A stretch of 64,000 nt of DNA from Bartonella sp. WD16.2 (GCF_002022505.1 NZ_CP019781.1:1083501-1147500), one strand, 5' to 3'. Numbered from the stretch's first letter, positions 20,107-30,118 are shown. Notes: a model not told the origin generated them from the sequence alone. Made by a program: numbers and translations.

Positions 20107-20808
20107 ATGCGCGTATTATTAATTGAAGACGATAAAACAACCTCTCAAAGCATCGAATTGATGCTAAAATCGGGAAATTTTAATGTTTATATTACTGATT
20201 TAGGTGAAGAAGGTATCGATTTAGGCAAGCTTTATGATTATGATATCATTTTGCTTGATTTAAATTTACCTGATATGTCGGGGTATGATGTTTTGCGAAC
20301 TCTACGATTAGCAAAAATAAAAACCCCAGTTCTTATTCTTTCAGGCATGAGTAGCATTGAAGATAAGGTACGTGGTTTTGGTTTTGGGGCCGATGATTAT
20401 ATGACTAAGCCCTTTCATAAAGATGAACTAATTGCGCGTATTCACGCTGTTGTGCGTCGTTCTAAAGGTCATGCACAATCAGTTATTGTTACAGGTGATC
20501 TTACTGTCAATCTTGACAATAAAACAGTTGAGATTGCGGGTCGTCCTGTTCATTTGACTGGTAAAGAATATCAGATGCTAGAACTTCTCTCCCTACGCAA
20601 AGGAACCACACTTACCAAAGAAATGTTTCTCAATCATCTTTACGGTGGGATGGATGAACCAGAGCTTAAAATTATCGATGTATTCATTTGCAAATTACGT
20701 AAAAAATTGGATGCTGTATCCTCGGGAATTAACTATATTGATACAGTTTGGGGACGTGGCTATGTATTACGTGATCCGTCTGAAGAAAATATACGCAAAA
20801 CTGCTTAA
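20107..20808 (+). CDS. ctrA: Cell-cycle response regulator CtrA (OmpR family)
   Basis: The 233-residue protein has a receiver domain with the acidic pocket (IEDD), phospho-acceptor Asp51 in [16 protein letters not shown] and the conserved Lys in [12 protein letters not shown]. The C-terminal winged helix starts near 120 ([17 protein letters not shown]) and ends with [17 protein letters not shown]. CtrA is known to control division, DNA replication and flagellar genes in alphaproteobacteria through the CckA-ChpT phosphorelay. chpT lies immediately downstream on the other strand and sciP upstream, so its two direct partners are clustered with it. Confidence 0.97.
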   Translation: MRVLLIEDDKTTSQSIELMLKSGNFNVYITDLGEEGIDLGKLYDYDIILLDLNLPDMSGYDVLRTLRLAKIKTPVLILSGMSSIEDKVRGFGFGADDYMTKPFHKDELIARIHAVVRRSKGHAQSVIVTGDLTVNLDNKTVEIAGRPVHLTGKEYQMLELLSLRKGTTLTKEMFLNHLYGGMDEPELKIIDVFICKLRKKLDAVSSGINYIDTVWGRGYVLRDPSEENIRKTA

Positions 20809-20983
20809 ATAAATAAAATATGTAAGTATGATTTTGGAATTTAAGTGTAAGGTTTTTTATTTCTTAATAAAGGTTTTATACAAAGATTTTCTTCATATAA
20901 AAGACTTGTGGGTTAAGAGAGATCAAAATCACTATTAACTCACAGGATTTAGGGTGTTTTTAGTATAATATAAACAATTTTAC

Positions 20984-21622
20984 TTAAAGCTTTTTTATGC
21001 TTTCTAAAATAACGTGACTATCAGTTTCATGTATGTTTATTGTCATAGTCGTTATCTCAGCCAGCAATACTGTATAGTAAAATTGAATTGCATGAGCATC
21101 AATTGTTTCTTCCGGTGCTTTTTTATTGTACAATTCAATAAAATGAGAAGGAATACGTAAAACTTGACCGCAAATTTTGAATTGGAAAGAGCGTGTATTT
21201 ATATCTTGTGCAATGGTTACGACTATTTCACCACCACGGGAAGTGATTGTATTTGCAACTAATAATAAATTCAATAAAAGCTTAATTTCATTTTTTGGTA
21301 AAAGCAAAGTAGGAGCTTGCCATTTCAAAATTGTCTTTTCCTCTTCCATATATTGTTGAGCAACCTGTTCAGCAAAACGAGTATCTATTTGACTGTCTAC
21401 TGATCCTGCAGCACCAAAAGCTAATCGGAAAAACTGTAAGTATGCAGAAGCTTTTGAGACAGACGAACGCACCAATTGTAAAGCATCTTCCTCAACTCCC
21501 CCTTCATCATAAAGTTCCATCGCATTTTGAATGGCACCAATAGGTGAAATTAAATCATGGCAAATACGACTACAAAGCAGCGCAGTAAGATCGGCAAACT
21601 TCAAAGAAACAGCTGACATCAT
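20984..21622 (-). CDS. chpT: Histidine phosphotransferase ChpT
   Basis: About 212 residues. The phospho-acceptor helix reads LCSRICHDLISPIGAIQNAMEL near the N-terminus, with the conserved His-Asp pair and a second helix of the four-helix DHp bundle. A degenerate HATPase-like domain follows (NEIKLLLNLLLVANTITSRGGEI) without ATP-binding boxes, as known for ChpT. It relays phosphate from CckA to CtrA and CpdR. The start is set at ATG 21622; the upstream extension begins at a TTG and is less likely. Confidence 0.93.
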   Translation of the reverse strand: MMSAVSLKFADLTALLCSRICHDLISPIGAIQNAMELYDEGGVEEDALQLVRSSVSKASAYLQFFRLAFGAAGSVDSQIDTRFAEQVAQQYMEEEKTILKWQAPTLLLPKNEIKLLLNLLLVANTITSRGGEIVVTIAQDINTRSFQFKICGQVLRIPSHFIELYNKKAPEETIDAHAIQFYYTVLLAEITTMTINIHETDSHVILESIKKL

Positions 21623-21833
21623 AATTTTATTGATAACTCCCAAACTTAAAAATTAAGGTTCATTTTACGCTAAAATTTTTAACATTCAGTACATAGATGA
21701 AAAATTTAATAACTACTTAAAAAAAATTTTGTGAGACAAATTTAAGGATTTAAACAGTTTTATGCCTTATTTTCTATTTAAATTGGATAAAAACTTTAAT
21801 ATTATTTCATATGACAACTAAAAAGAAAATCCC

Positions 21834-22427
21834 ATGACTCTCTCTTTTTTACCACGCTGGAATATAAATATTGCACTTTTGATAGCTCTTTTATTTGTAA
21901 CAGGAGCTTCTGCAAATGCTCAACTTCAACCAATGAACAAAAATAAATACTATTCAATGCAAGAAATTATTGCTTCCGGCCATAATTTTTTTGGGCAAAC
22001 TACAAATAATCTAGCAACTGCAATTGAAAATATCTTCTCGCGATACGGTCTTCCAAATGCTTATATTTTAGGAGAAGAGGCTTCTGGTGCTTTTTTTGCT
22101 GGATTAACTTATGGTGAAGGACAGGTTTTTACCAAAAATTATGGTCAGCATAAAGTCTTTTGGCAAGGACCTTCTGTAGGGTGGGACTTTGGCGGTCAAG
22201 GCTCTCGTTTAATGATTCTAATTTATGATCTCAATGATATAAATAATTTATGGGGACGCTATGGTGGTATTTCAGGTTCAGCCTATTTAATTGCAGGAGT
22301 CGGGTTTCATGCTCTTAAACGTGACAATACTTTATTAATTCCGGTACGGACAGGGCTTGGTGCACGTCTCGGCATTAATATGGGATATTTAAAATTAACA
22401 CCCATGCCAACGTGGAATCCATTTTAA
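21834..22427 (+). CDS. DUF1134 family secreted protein
   Basis: The 197-residue protein starts with a signal peptide (hydrophobic core from about 11 to 25, cleavage near ASANA). The mature part matches DUF1134: FFGQTTNNLATAIENIF, YILGEEASGAFFAGLTYGEG, VGWDFGGQGSRLMILIYDL, ending in repeated glycine-rich strands (GISGSAYLIAGVGFHAL). The fold is related to lipid-binding periplasmic proteins, but the biological role is not established. Alone in its transcription unit. Confidence 0.9.
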   Translation: MTLSFLPRWNINIALLIALLFVTGASANAQLQPMNKNKYYSMQEIIASGHNFFGQTTNNLATAIENIFSRYGLPNAYILGEEASGAFFAGLTYGEGQVFTKNYGQHKVFWQGPSVGWDFGGQGSRLMILIYDLNDINNLWGRYGGISGSAYLIAGVGFHALKRDNTLLIPVRTGLGARLGINMGYLKLTPMPTWNPF

Positions 22428-22796
22428 ACAATTGTTATTGAAAAAACTATGCCAATTTAATTAATTCTTTTTTATTCTTGATATTTTTATTTCTCGGTTA
22501 GGAGGAAGTGTCATTTTTTTATTTGGCAAAATACTTTTTTTCGTACATCAATTTGTGTCTATAATAGTTCTGTTATCACTCAATGCAGTATAAGAAAGCT
22601 GTGATTTTTTTATGCTCAATATGTCATAAAACTGATACATAATGACAAAAATGCGATTTTTAAAAGACAAAATTTAATTCAATCAAGTAAAATACAGATT
22701 GTCTCTTCCCATATAATAGGCTCTATATCCCTTTTCCTTAAACAGGAGCTAACACAATAAAAACAAGCAACATATTTTTGCGATAAATTTTTCATA
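22428..22796. other. Intergenic region, no gene seen
   Basis: AT-rich spacer of ~370 bases after the DUF1134 gene. No hairpin terminator, RNA or credible reading frame recognised. Confidence 0.4.
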
Positions 22797-23060
22797 ATGG
22801 AAACTAACGCTATGCGTGAAAAAATAGAAGATTTTCAACAACGCTTATTAAAAATTCAAATCAATGACCTTAACAATGATTCTAACAATCAACTCCTCAA
22901 TGAATTGCGCAAAGAAACTAAAGAATTAGCAGCTACATTAGCTGCCCAAATAGCCTTAAAAGAAAGTGAAGATTCACCCATCAATACATTGATTAAAAAC
23001 TCTAAAAATAAAAACGATCTTGCATCCTGCATTCGTAAAAAAACAATCCGTACTATATAA
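22797..23060 (+). CDS. Small hypothetical protein with coiled-coil character
   Basis: An 87-residue frame (83 if the second ATG is used), rich in Asn, Lys, Glu and Leu. Helical stretches include EDFQQRLLKIQINDLNNDSN and ETKELAATLAAQIALKESE, followed by a basic tail. It has no signal peptide, membrane helix or known motif. No clear ribosome site precedes either ATG. The regular amphipathic pattern favours a real protein over a chance frame, but I do not recognise it. Confidence 0.45.
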   Translation: METNAMREKIEDFQQRLLKIQINDLNNDSNNQLLNELRKETKELAATLAAQIALKESEDSPINTLIKNSKNKNDLASCIRKKTIRTI

Positions 23061-23826
23061 ATATTTCTTACATAAACTGTCTTTAAAAACAATATTAGCT
23101 TAACGTTTACATTAAAAAGTTGCTGATGCAGTTAAATGGTGGTCGCAATTTTCCTCTTATGTTAACCAAATTACACACCCTTTAACGATAAAACCTCCAA
23201 CATAAACACTGCTTAAACTACAGCTTTAAAAAACTTTATAAGTGATCCAAATTACTACAAATCTTTGGTATATCTCTTGTTGCAATTACTAATAGCACAT
23301 TAAAATGTAGAAAGATTCCTTATATACCCTAACCATAATCAATGTACGTCGTATTTTATTTGTTTCACGATCATTTTTAGAAAACGCAATTATTATCTCG
23401 TTAAAACACTTACAGTAATCTTATATCAGCTACTGACAATCACTAATATAACTTAAATTCTAATCTCTATATTGGGATAAGAACCTTTATGATAGTCATA
23501 GTGACAATTAGATCATAAACCATAATATTCATTTTGAATAATTTTGAAATTTTGTCCCTTTTTGCTTTCTATGTTGATCTATAAAGCACTACTTATCCAA
23601 TTGATAATTATCTTATTTTTTAAAAGCCATTATTGACATTTTTTATGATGGGAAAAACACAAACATACTTTTCTCTATGAAAGCCCCTGTTGATGGAGAC
23701 ATCTTCGTATAATTTTAAATTTTATTTTTAAAAATCATAGCGTAAAAAATTCTCTTCAAAAAACGATGCATTTAAAAAAATAAAACGAATGTAATAATTT
23801 AGTCTTTTAAGAATGCAAATATTCTT
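23061..23826. other. Intergenic region, no gene seen
   Basis: About 770 AT-rich bases without a frame longer than chance, RNA gene or strong inverted repeat. It may be a fully decayed gene; none can be recognised. Confidence 0.4.
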
Positions 23827-24945
23827 TTAAGAATGATAAAAATTTCTTATGTGTTGAATAATTACATCTTGATCATTTTGCGATAAATAAGGATGCATAG
23901 GTAAACTTAAAACACAATCTGCTAAAGATTCAGAAACAGAAAGAGAACCTTTCACGTAGGGAAAATGTTTATAAGCTGGTTGTAAATGCAATGGAGTATT
24001 ATAATAAACCATTGTAGGGATGCCGTTTTTTTGTAAATACATCCTCAATTGATCGCGATTTTTCACTTTAATAGTATATTGCGCATAAGCACAACGAATA
24101 TCCCTTCCCACTTCTGGAACTGTTACAATATCTTTTAAACTACTAGAATAACGCTGGGCAATTGCCATACGTTTTTCCATCTCGTCTTCAATGATTGCAA
24201 GTTTTTCTAATAAAATTGCAGCCTGAATTGTATCCAATCGTGAATTTAAACCAATACGAACATTATCATATTGCGTTTTACCTTTACCATGAAACAAAAT
24301 CGAACGTAAAAGCGCTGCCAGATCACCATCATTGGTCATCATAGCGCCTCCATCACCATAACATCCTAATGGTTTTGCTGGATAAAAGCTTGTTGCTGCA
24401 ACATCACCAAAAGCCCCGCACATAACATTACCTATTTTACCACCTATCGCTTGAGCAGTATCTTCAATAACAAAAAGATTTTCTCTCGCAGCTATTGCAG
24501 AAATTTTTGTATAATCAGCAGGTAACCCAAACAAATCGACCGAAATAATTGCTTTTGGCTTGAGCTTTCCCTCTTTCTTTATCATTTCGATTGCTTTACC
24601 AAGTTTATCAACGTCAATATTGAACGTGTCCGGCAAAACATCCACAAAAACAGGTTTTGCTCCTACCAAAGCAACAACCTCAGCTGTTGCAGAAAATGTA
24701 AAGCTTGGGCAAAAAACAGCATCACCTGGACCAATATTTTTAGCCATAAGGGGCATCATCAATGCATCAGTTCCATTGGCACATGCAACCACATGTTTAA
24801 CGCCAAGATAATCCGCCAATTGTCCTTCAAATTCCGTTACTTGCGGCCCTAAAACATACTGACCACTGGCTACAACATGCGCAATTGCGGCATTAATTTT
24901 CTCTTCAATGCGTGCGCGCTGCGCCCCAAGGTCGATAAATTGCAT
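23827..24945 (-). CDS. DegT/DnrJ/EryC1/StrS-family aminotransferase
   Basis: The 372-residue protein shows the sugar aminotransferase pattern. An N-terminal FIDLGAQRARIEEKINAAI leads to GQYVLGPQVTEFE and CANGTDALMMPL. The PLP-binding Lys is in SFYPAKPLGCYGDGGA (near 190), and GLNSRLDTIQAAILLEKL follows. The family aminates keto-sugars for surface polysaccharides; resemblance is to WbpE-type UDP-GlcNAc3NA enzymes. It is paired with the oxidoreductase upstream, 48 bases away, as in WbpB-WbpE. Exact sugar unknown. Confidence 0.9.
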   Translation of the reverse strand: MQFIDLGAQRARIEEKINAAIAHVVASGQYVLGPQVTEFEGQLADYLGVKHVVACANGTDALMMPLMAKNIGPGDAVFCPSFTFSATAEVVALVGAKPVFVDVLPDTFNIDVDKLGKAIEMIKKEGKLKPKAIISVDLFGLPADYTKISAIAARENLFVIEDTAQAIGGKIGNVMCGAFGDVAATSFYPAKPLGCYGDGGAMMTNDGDLAALLRSILFHGKGKTQYDNVRIGLNSRLDTIQAAILLEKLAIIEDEMEKRMAIAQRYSSSLKDIVTVPEVGRDIRCAYAQYTIKVKNRDQLRMYLQKNGIPTMVYYNTPLHLQPAYKHFPYVKGSLSVSESLADCVLSLPMHPYLSQNDQDVIIQHIRNFYHS

Positions 24946-24993
24946 ATTAACTCCATTGATAATTACAAAAATATGAAAGTACTATTTATTTTT

Positions 24994-25950
24994 TCATCTC
25001 TGATGATCGATATTAGCAGCAATTAAAGTTCGTAAAACAGCAAGAGCATCATCACCATTTGTACGAGGTACCTGACGTGTTTCAATACAATGAAGAAAAT
25101 GCTGCAACTCATAAGTAAGCGGTAAACCTTCACAAATATCAATATAATTTAATTCATCAGAATGAAAAGCCCACTCTTTATTCTCTTGCCAAACAGAAAA
25201 GCGGCAAAATGCTAATTTACGGTCCCACGATTCCATATCATCAAATACAAGCATAGCTTTTGTACCAACGACTGTTAAACGCCTTTCACGATAAGGACTA
25301 AGGCGTGAAGTAAAAAGATGGCTGCATATACCATTTGGAAACGCCATATGAATATGTGCAAAATCAGAGAGTTGGTCAATTACTGCAGCACCCTCTCCGC
25401 GAACTTCAGAAGGTTCACACCCCGTCAAAGCTAAAATCATTGAAAGATCATGAGGAGCAAGATCCCATAGGGCACCACTTTGCATATGAAATTTTCCAAA
25501 ACCCAATCGATGAGAATAAATATAACGCACATCTCCCAATTCTTTATTCACCACTAATTCACATGTTTTTTCAAAAGCAGGATGAAAACGTAAAACATGG
25601 CCTACCATAAAAATCCGTCCATATTCATTAGCCACATGAACTTGGTGCTCAGCATCAGCCATATTTAAAGCAATTGGTTTTTCAACCAAAATATCTTTAC
25701 CATTTTTTAGAGCACGTAGTGCATTGTCTGTATGAAATTGTGGAGGGAGTGCTAATACAATCGCATCAATATCCCCATGAGTGAAAAGATCATCAGCCGC
25801 TATAGCTTCAACGTTATGCGCGTTTGCAAAACTCATAGCTCGATTAGAATCAATATCAGAAACTGCTGCTAAAGCTCCAAGACTTTGGAGTGTTCGTATA
25901 TGATTTCTACCCCAATAACCGCATCCTAAAACCGCTACACGTGGTGTCAT
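24994..25950 (-). CDS. Gfo/Idh/MocA-family oxidoreductase
   Basis: The 318 residues begin with a Rossmann NAD site (VAVLGCGYWGRNHIRTL). The family EKP signature is in ILVEKPIALNMADAE near 95, and WDLAPHDLSMILALTG carries the catalytic-region His near 170. Known members oxidise or reduce sugars; next to a DegT aminotransferase this fits a WbpB-like 3-dehydrogenase step that supplies the keto-sugar. The two genes are co-oriented with this one first. No matching glycosyltransferase lies nearby. Confidence 0.88.
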   Translation of the reverse strand: MTPRVAVLGCGYWGRNHIRTLQSLGALAAVSDIDSNRAMSFANAHNVEAIAADDLFTHGDIDAIVLALPPQFHTDNALRALKNGKDILVEKPIALNMADAEHQVHVANEYGRIFMVGHVLRFHPAFEKTCELVVNKELGDVRYIYSHRLGFGKFHMQSGALWDLAPHDLSMILALTGCEPSEVRGEGAAVIDQLSDFAHIHMAFPNGICSHLFTSRLSPYRERRLTVVGTKAMLVFDDMESWDRKLAFCRFSVWQENKEWAFHSDELNYIDICEGLPLTYELQHFLHCIETRQVPRTNGDDALAVLRTLIAANIDHQR

Positions 25951-26049
25951 TTTTACACCTTATTTGCCTAACTCTATGAAAATTATATTTCCATTCATTC
26001 CATATCGGGGATGAAATAGAATGACAAGAGAAAAGCTTAAAAACGATGC

Positions 26050-26079
26050 TTGACATCTCACTATTCTACCTCTTATATC
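26050..26079 (+). promoter_or_regulatory. Promoter of tRNA-Met
   Basis: TTGACA at 26050-26055 and TTATAT at 26073-26078 are separated by 17 bases, about 40 bases before the mature tRNA 5' end. Confidence 0.6.
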
Positions 26080-26118
26080 CGCCAAAGATAAAATTATTTC
26101 TTAATATCTTTCTGTTTT

Positions 26119-26192
26119 GGCGGAGTAGCTCAGTAGGTTAGAGCAGAGGAATCATAATCCTTGTGTCGGGGGTTCGAATCCCTCCTCCGCTA
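26119..26192 (+). tRNA. tRNA-Met (CAT), elongator type
   Basis: A 74-base cloverleaf: acceptor GGCGGAG/CTCCGCT, D arm GCTC/GAGC, anticodon stem GAGGA/TCCTT with loop ATCATAA, and T arm GGGGG/CCCTC with TTCGAAT. The anticodon is CAT. The G1-U72 end of the acceptor and overall sequence resemble alphaproteobacterial elongator tRNA-Met; a lysidine-modified tRNA-Ile2 is less likely. The 3' CCA is not encoded (CTA follows A73) and must be added by Cca. Confidence 0.93.
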
Positions 26193-26467
26193 CTAGCGCT
26201 CTTTTATAGCATTTTTAAAAAGAATTCTGCACTATTGGTTTTTGACAGATTCTATTAGGATAATTATAAACAACTTTTTAAAAGAAGAATAATAGTAAAC
26301 TTATAAATCAACAAGCAGTTATCTTGCTAAAATTTTAGGTATTAAACCCATTTTTATAAAATGTTTTTATAATAAAAGTAAAAAAATTGAAAGATAAAGA
26401 AAACTTTTTATTTTAGCACAAGAGCTTCAAAATAAAGAAAATCCCTCCCACTTTCTTGTAAAGCTAA

Positions 26468-27250
26468 TTATACCTCCTCTTCTTTGTAAGAAATTGGTTG
26501 AATACTCGCTTTAAGAAACATTTTTGTATAATCATGCTGCGCACGCAAATGACGTAAATTATTATTACTTAACTCTTCTAAAATAACTCCTTGATGCATA
26601 ATTCCAATACGCTCACATATATGTGCAACAACAGGAAGATCATGAGATACCATTAAATAGGTTAATTGTTTTTCTTCTCGTAATGATTTTAATAAATTCA
26701 AAATTTCAGCCTGCACAGATACATCTAGTGCAGAGGTTGGCTCATCTAACAACAAAACCTCTGGCTCAATAATCAAAGCACGTGCAAGAGCAATACGCTG
26801 ACGCTGCCCTCCTGATAACTCATGTGGATAACGATAAAGAAATGAAGCGTCTAAGCCGACAGAATCCAAAACATTGTGTACCCTTTCCTTTTGATTATCC
26901 ATACCATGGATCGTAAGAGATTCTGAAAGAACCGTATGCACCATCTTTCTTGGATGAAGCGAAGCATAAGGATCTTGAAAAACCATTTGAATACGGCGTA
27001 AAAAAGTTTTATTTTTTTTCTTTAATACTTCCTTTCCATCAAAAATAAAATGCCCCCTATAATCGGAAATAAGCCCAATTAGTGCATTCAAAATGGTTGA
27101 TTTTCCGCATCCTGATTCACCAATCAAACCATAAGATTCACCACGCTTAATATGAAAATTGACTTCTTTAACAACTTCTATTGCCCTATGTCCACGTCCA
27201 AAGGTTACAGATAAATCAAAAACCTCAATAATATTTTTACAATTGGTCAT
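26468..27250 (-). CDS. Dipeptide/oligopeptide ABC transporter ATP-binding protein (DppF/OppF-like)
   Basis: A single ABC domain of about 260 residues: Walker A GLIGESGCGKST, Q-loop region MVFQDPYASLHPRKMV, signature ELSGGQRQRIALARAL, Walker B VLLLDEPTSALD and H-loop YLMVSHDLPVVAHI. The start is placed at the ATG giving MTNCKNIIEV, which overlaps the upstream DppD-like stop by 14 bases; an ATG seven codons earlier is possible. It forms the nucleotide-binding pair with the neighbouring DppD-like subunit, energising peptide uptake. Confidence 0.92.
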   Translation of the reverse strand: MTNCKNIIEVFDLSVTFGRGHRAIEVVKEVNFHIKRGESYGLIGESGCGKSTILNALIGLISDYRGHFIFDGKEVLKKKNKTFLRRIQMVFQDPYASLHPRKMVHTVLSESLTIHGMDNQKERVHNVLDSVGLDASFLYRYPHELSGGQRQRIALARALIIEPEVLLLDEPTSALDVSVQAEILNLLKSLREEKQLTYLMVSHDLPVVAHICERIGIMHQGVILEELSNNNLRHLRAQHDYTKMFLKASIQPISYKEEEV

Positions 27251-28121
27251 GGTAAGTTCTTTCAACGCCATTAACAATTGTTGGACCATGTAGCCAATCA
27301 GGGTTCCGCTCAGGAACAGACAAAATATCAACCGGCTTATCAAGCCGTGGTAAACTTTGTAAAAGAGCCTTAGTATAAGGATGACATGCACGAGATAAAT
27401 CACATGCAGACAATTCTTCCAATATACGGCCAGCATACATTACTAAAACACGATCACAAAAATCAGCAATCAAATTTAAATCATGACTAATGAAAACAAG
27501 CCCCGCTCCAGACTTTGTTACAAGCTCATCCAATATTGCTAAAACCTGACATCTCACAGTGACATCAAGTGCAGATGTTGGTTCATCTGCAATAATCAAA
27601 TCAGGTTTAGGAATAAGCATCATAGCAATCATAACACGCTGTCCCATTCCACCTGATATTTCATGAGGAAATAACCTCATAATACGTTCAGGATCGCGAA
27701 TATGAACAGATTCCAATATAGAAACCGTTTTTTCCCACGCCTCCATTTTTGAAACACGATAATGAATACGGTAAGCCTCCATAATCTGCTTCCCAATTCG
27801 CATCAATGGATTAAGTGAATATTTGGGATCTTGTAAAATCATTGAAATACGCTTTCCCCGAATAGAGCGCATCTGATGCTCACTGGCAGCCAACAAATTT
27901 ATGTTATTGAAGCACATTTTTTGAGCTTTGATAATTGCTGATCTTGGGTTTAATTTTAAAATTGCACGCCCAATCGTTGACTTTCCTGATCCAGATTCTC
28001 CAACAATTCCAATTTTCTCTTTTCCTACAGAAAAACTAACGCCACGTACAACCTCTAAAATACCACGCGTTGTAGGAAATGAAATATGTAAGTCTTTTAT
28101 CTCTAATAATTTTTTATCCAT
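27237..28121 (-). CDS. Dipeptide/oligopeptide ABC transporter ATP-binding protein (DppD/OppD-like)
   Basis: About 294 residues from the ATG that overlaps the permease stop by 8 bases and gives MDKKLLEIKDLHISF. It contains Walker A GIVGESGSGKST, signature EISGGMGQRVMIAMML, Walker B LIIADEPTSALD, H-loop VFISHDLNLIADF, and the C-terminal oligopeptide-type extension (HPYTKALLQSLPRLDK). The QGQ-like MGQ in the signature is common in DppD proteins. Fourth transporter subunit in the operon order. Confidence 0.93.
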   Translation of the reverse strand: MDKKLLEIKDLHISFPTTRGILEVVRGVSFSVGKEKIGIVGESGSGKSTIGRAILKLNPRSAIIKAQKMCFNNINLLAASEHQMRSIRGKRISMILQDPKYSLNPLMRIGKQIMEAYRIHYRVSKMEAWEKTVSILESVHIRDPERIMRLFPHEISGGMGQRVMIAMMLIPKPDLIIADEPTSALDVTVRCQVLAILDELVTKSGAGLVFISHDLNLIADFCDRVLVMYAGRILEELSACDLSRACHPYTKALLQSLPRLDKPVDILSVPERNPDWLHGPTIVNGVERTYHDQL

Positions 28122-29042
28122 TGCGTGGATCCAATATATCACGAAGTCCATCACCTAAAAGATTGAAGGCAAGACTTGTAAGTAATATTGCACAACCTGG
28201 TACTGCCGCCAACCACCAACTTGTCATCATAAATTCACGACCAGTCGAAAGCATAACGCCCCATTCAGGAGTTGGCGGTTGAGCACCCAATCCCAAAAAA
28301 CCAAGACCAGCAGCTGTTAAAATAATCGCAGACATATTTAATGTTAACCGTACAATCACTGAAGGAATACACATTGGTGCTATATGAAATAAAATAATTC
28401 GCCACATTGATGCACCTTGCAGGAAAATTGCTGCAACATAATCAGACGAACGTATAGTCAAAGTTTCTGCACGCGCTAAACGTGCTATCGGTGGCCATGC
28501 TGCCATTGAAATCGCAATTGCTGCATTTTCAATACCTGGCCCTAAAGCTGCTGAAAAAGCAAGTGCTAAAATCAAACTTGGGAAAGCAAGAAAAATATCT
28601 ACAACACGCATTAAAACCGTATCAACCCATCCCCCCATATAACCAGATATAGTGCCTACAATCAGTCCTATCGGACCTACAATAATTGTCGTTAAAAAAA
28701 CAATATAAAGGGTAATACGCGTACCAAAAATTAATCGACTAAAAATATCACGGCCCAATTCATCAGTTCCAAAATAATGCAGCATAGACGGTGGCTGTAA
28801 TCGGTGAACAAGATCATTGCTAGCAATATCATAGGAAGCAATCCAAGATGCAAAAATCGCACACAAAAGAATAACAAGGATAATAGCCAATCCCAATACA
28901 GCTGAAAAATTACGAAAAAAATGGTCAATGAGTAATAAAATCTTTGTATATTTGCTTGGATTGTTGACTGCGGAACAGATCCATTTAACCAACGACTCAA
29001 AGAAAATGACGATCGCGGATTATGATGATTAATTATTGTCAT
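28114..29042 (-). pseudogene. Dipeptide ABC transporter permease (DppC-like), apparent frameshift in an A7 tract
   Basis: The main frame (28114-28992) encodes a BPD-type permease with a conserved EAA-like loop (PPIARLARAETLTIRSSDYV) and the IVRLTLNMSAIILTAAGLGFLGLG region, but it has only a TTG start and an odd N-terminus. The DppC-type N-terminus (RSSFSLSRWLNGSVPQS) lies in another frame from ATG 29042, two bases after the DppB-like stop. Adding one base to the A7 run at 28915-28921 joins them into 310 codons, reading YSLTIFFRNFSAVLG. So this is either a recent frameshift or a sequencing error; if functional, it is the second channel subunit. Confidence 0.8.
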
Positions 29043-29044
29043 AT

Positions 29045-30118
29045 TCAACGTGTCCTTGGATCAAAAAGCTGATAAAGTAAATCAGAAAATAAATTAATAG
29101 TGACAGAAAAACATCCTATAAGTAGGGTACAACCTACAACTGCGTTCATATCTCCTGCAAAAAGCGCATTGGTCAAATAACGCCCGAAACCAGGCCAAGC
29201 AAAAACTGTTTCTGTCAACACAGCACCTTCCAATAAAAACGCATAAGAAAGGCCAACCACAGTAATAACCTGAACAGCAGAATTACGAAAAGCATGCCCC
29301 CAAACTGTTCGAGCCCATGATAATCCTTTAACACGTGCTGTAAGAATATATTCTTGATTAAGCTGTTCAATCATAAACCCACGAGTCATACGGCTAATAT
29401 AAGCCATAGCACCAAAAGATAGAATTAAGGCAGGCATAATGATGTGACTAAAAACATTGCCAAAAACTTCCCATTGCCCCTGCATAGCAGTATCCCAAAG
29501 AAATAAACCTGTTTTGGGTTCGAAAGAATATTCATAAAGAAAATCAATACGCCCTGGACCACCAATCCAACCAAGTTTAGCGTAAAATACTAATAACGCC
29601 ATCAATCCAAGCCAAAAAGCTGGTGTTGAATAACTTATCAAGGTAAAAATACGAACGAAATAATCAACAAATGAATTACGATACATCGCTGCAAAGACCC
29701 CTAACGGAATACCCAAACTCGTGCCAATAATAACAGCAACCGTCGCAAGTTCTAACGTTGCAGGAAATACACGTAAAATATCTTCCAAAACAGGACGCCC
29801 CGAAGTCAAAGCGTCCCCCAAATCAAACAGAAAAATATTCTGAAGATAACCCCAATACTGTACAATCAACGGCTGATCGAGACCTAATTTATAGAACATT
29901 GTATCATAAGCTTCCTGACTAATATTATCACCCAAGATAGCAATAACAGGATCTAAAGGTAAAAGACGACCAATAAAAAAAGTGATTGTCACTAAACCAA
30001 ATAATGTAATTAATACCGAAATTAACAGCTTAAATGACTTAAAGAAAAAAGGCCATATACGCAGACTTCTCCGCTTTTGTGCTAATGCCACATCAGCTTT
30101 TGAATCCGATAAAACCAT
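29045..30118 (-). CDS. Dipeptide ABC transporter permease (DppB-like)
   Basis: About 357 residues with an N-terminal cytoplasmic tail, a first membrane helix (LLISVLITLFGLVTITFFIG), five further helices and the binding-protein-dependent loop (NQEYILTARVKGLSWARTVWGHAFRN). The start is taken at the ATG giving MVLSDSKA; a GTG six codons upstream is weaker. It forms the inner-membrane channel with the DppC-like subunit. It is slightly longer than E. coli DppB, with an insert near 190-215. Confidence 0.9.
   Translation of the reverse strand: MVLSDSKADVALAQKRRSLRIWPFFFKSFKLLISVLITLFGLVTITFFIGRLLPLDPVIAILGDNISQEAYDTMFYKLGLDQPLIVQYWGYLQNIFLFDLGDALTSGRPVLEDILRVFPATLELATVAVIIGTSLGIPLGVFAAMYRNSFVDYFVRIFTLISYSTPAFWLGLMALLVFYAKLGWIGGPGRIDFLYEYSFEPKTGLFLWDTAMQGQWEVFGNVFSHIIMPALILSFGAMAYISRMTRGFMIEQLNQEYILTARVKGLSWARTVWGHAFRNSAVQVITVVGLSYAFLLEGAVLTETVFAWPGFGRYLTNALFAGDMNAVVGCTLLIGCFSVTINLFSDLLYQLFDPRTR

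Noticed and set aside
28731..29048. A separate 105-residue gene at the DppC-like start
   Set aside because: Its first ~40 residues are the true permease N-terminus, and the rest is out-of-frame sequence. Better explained by a frameshift in the A7 run.
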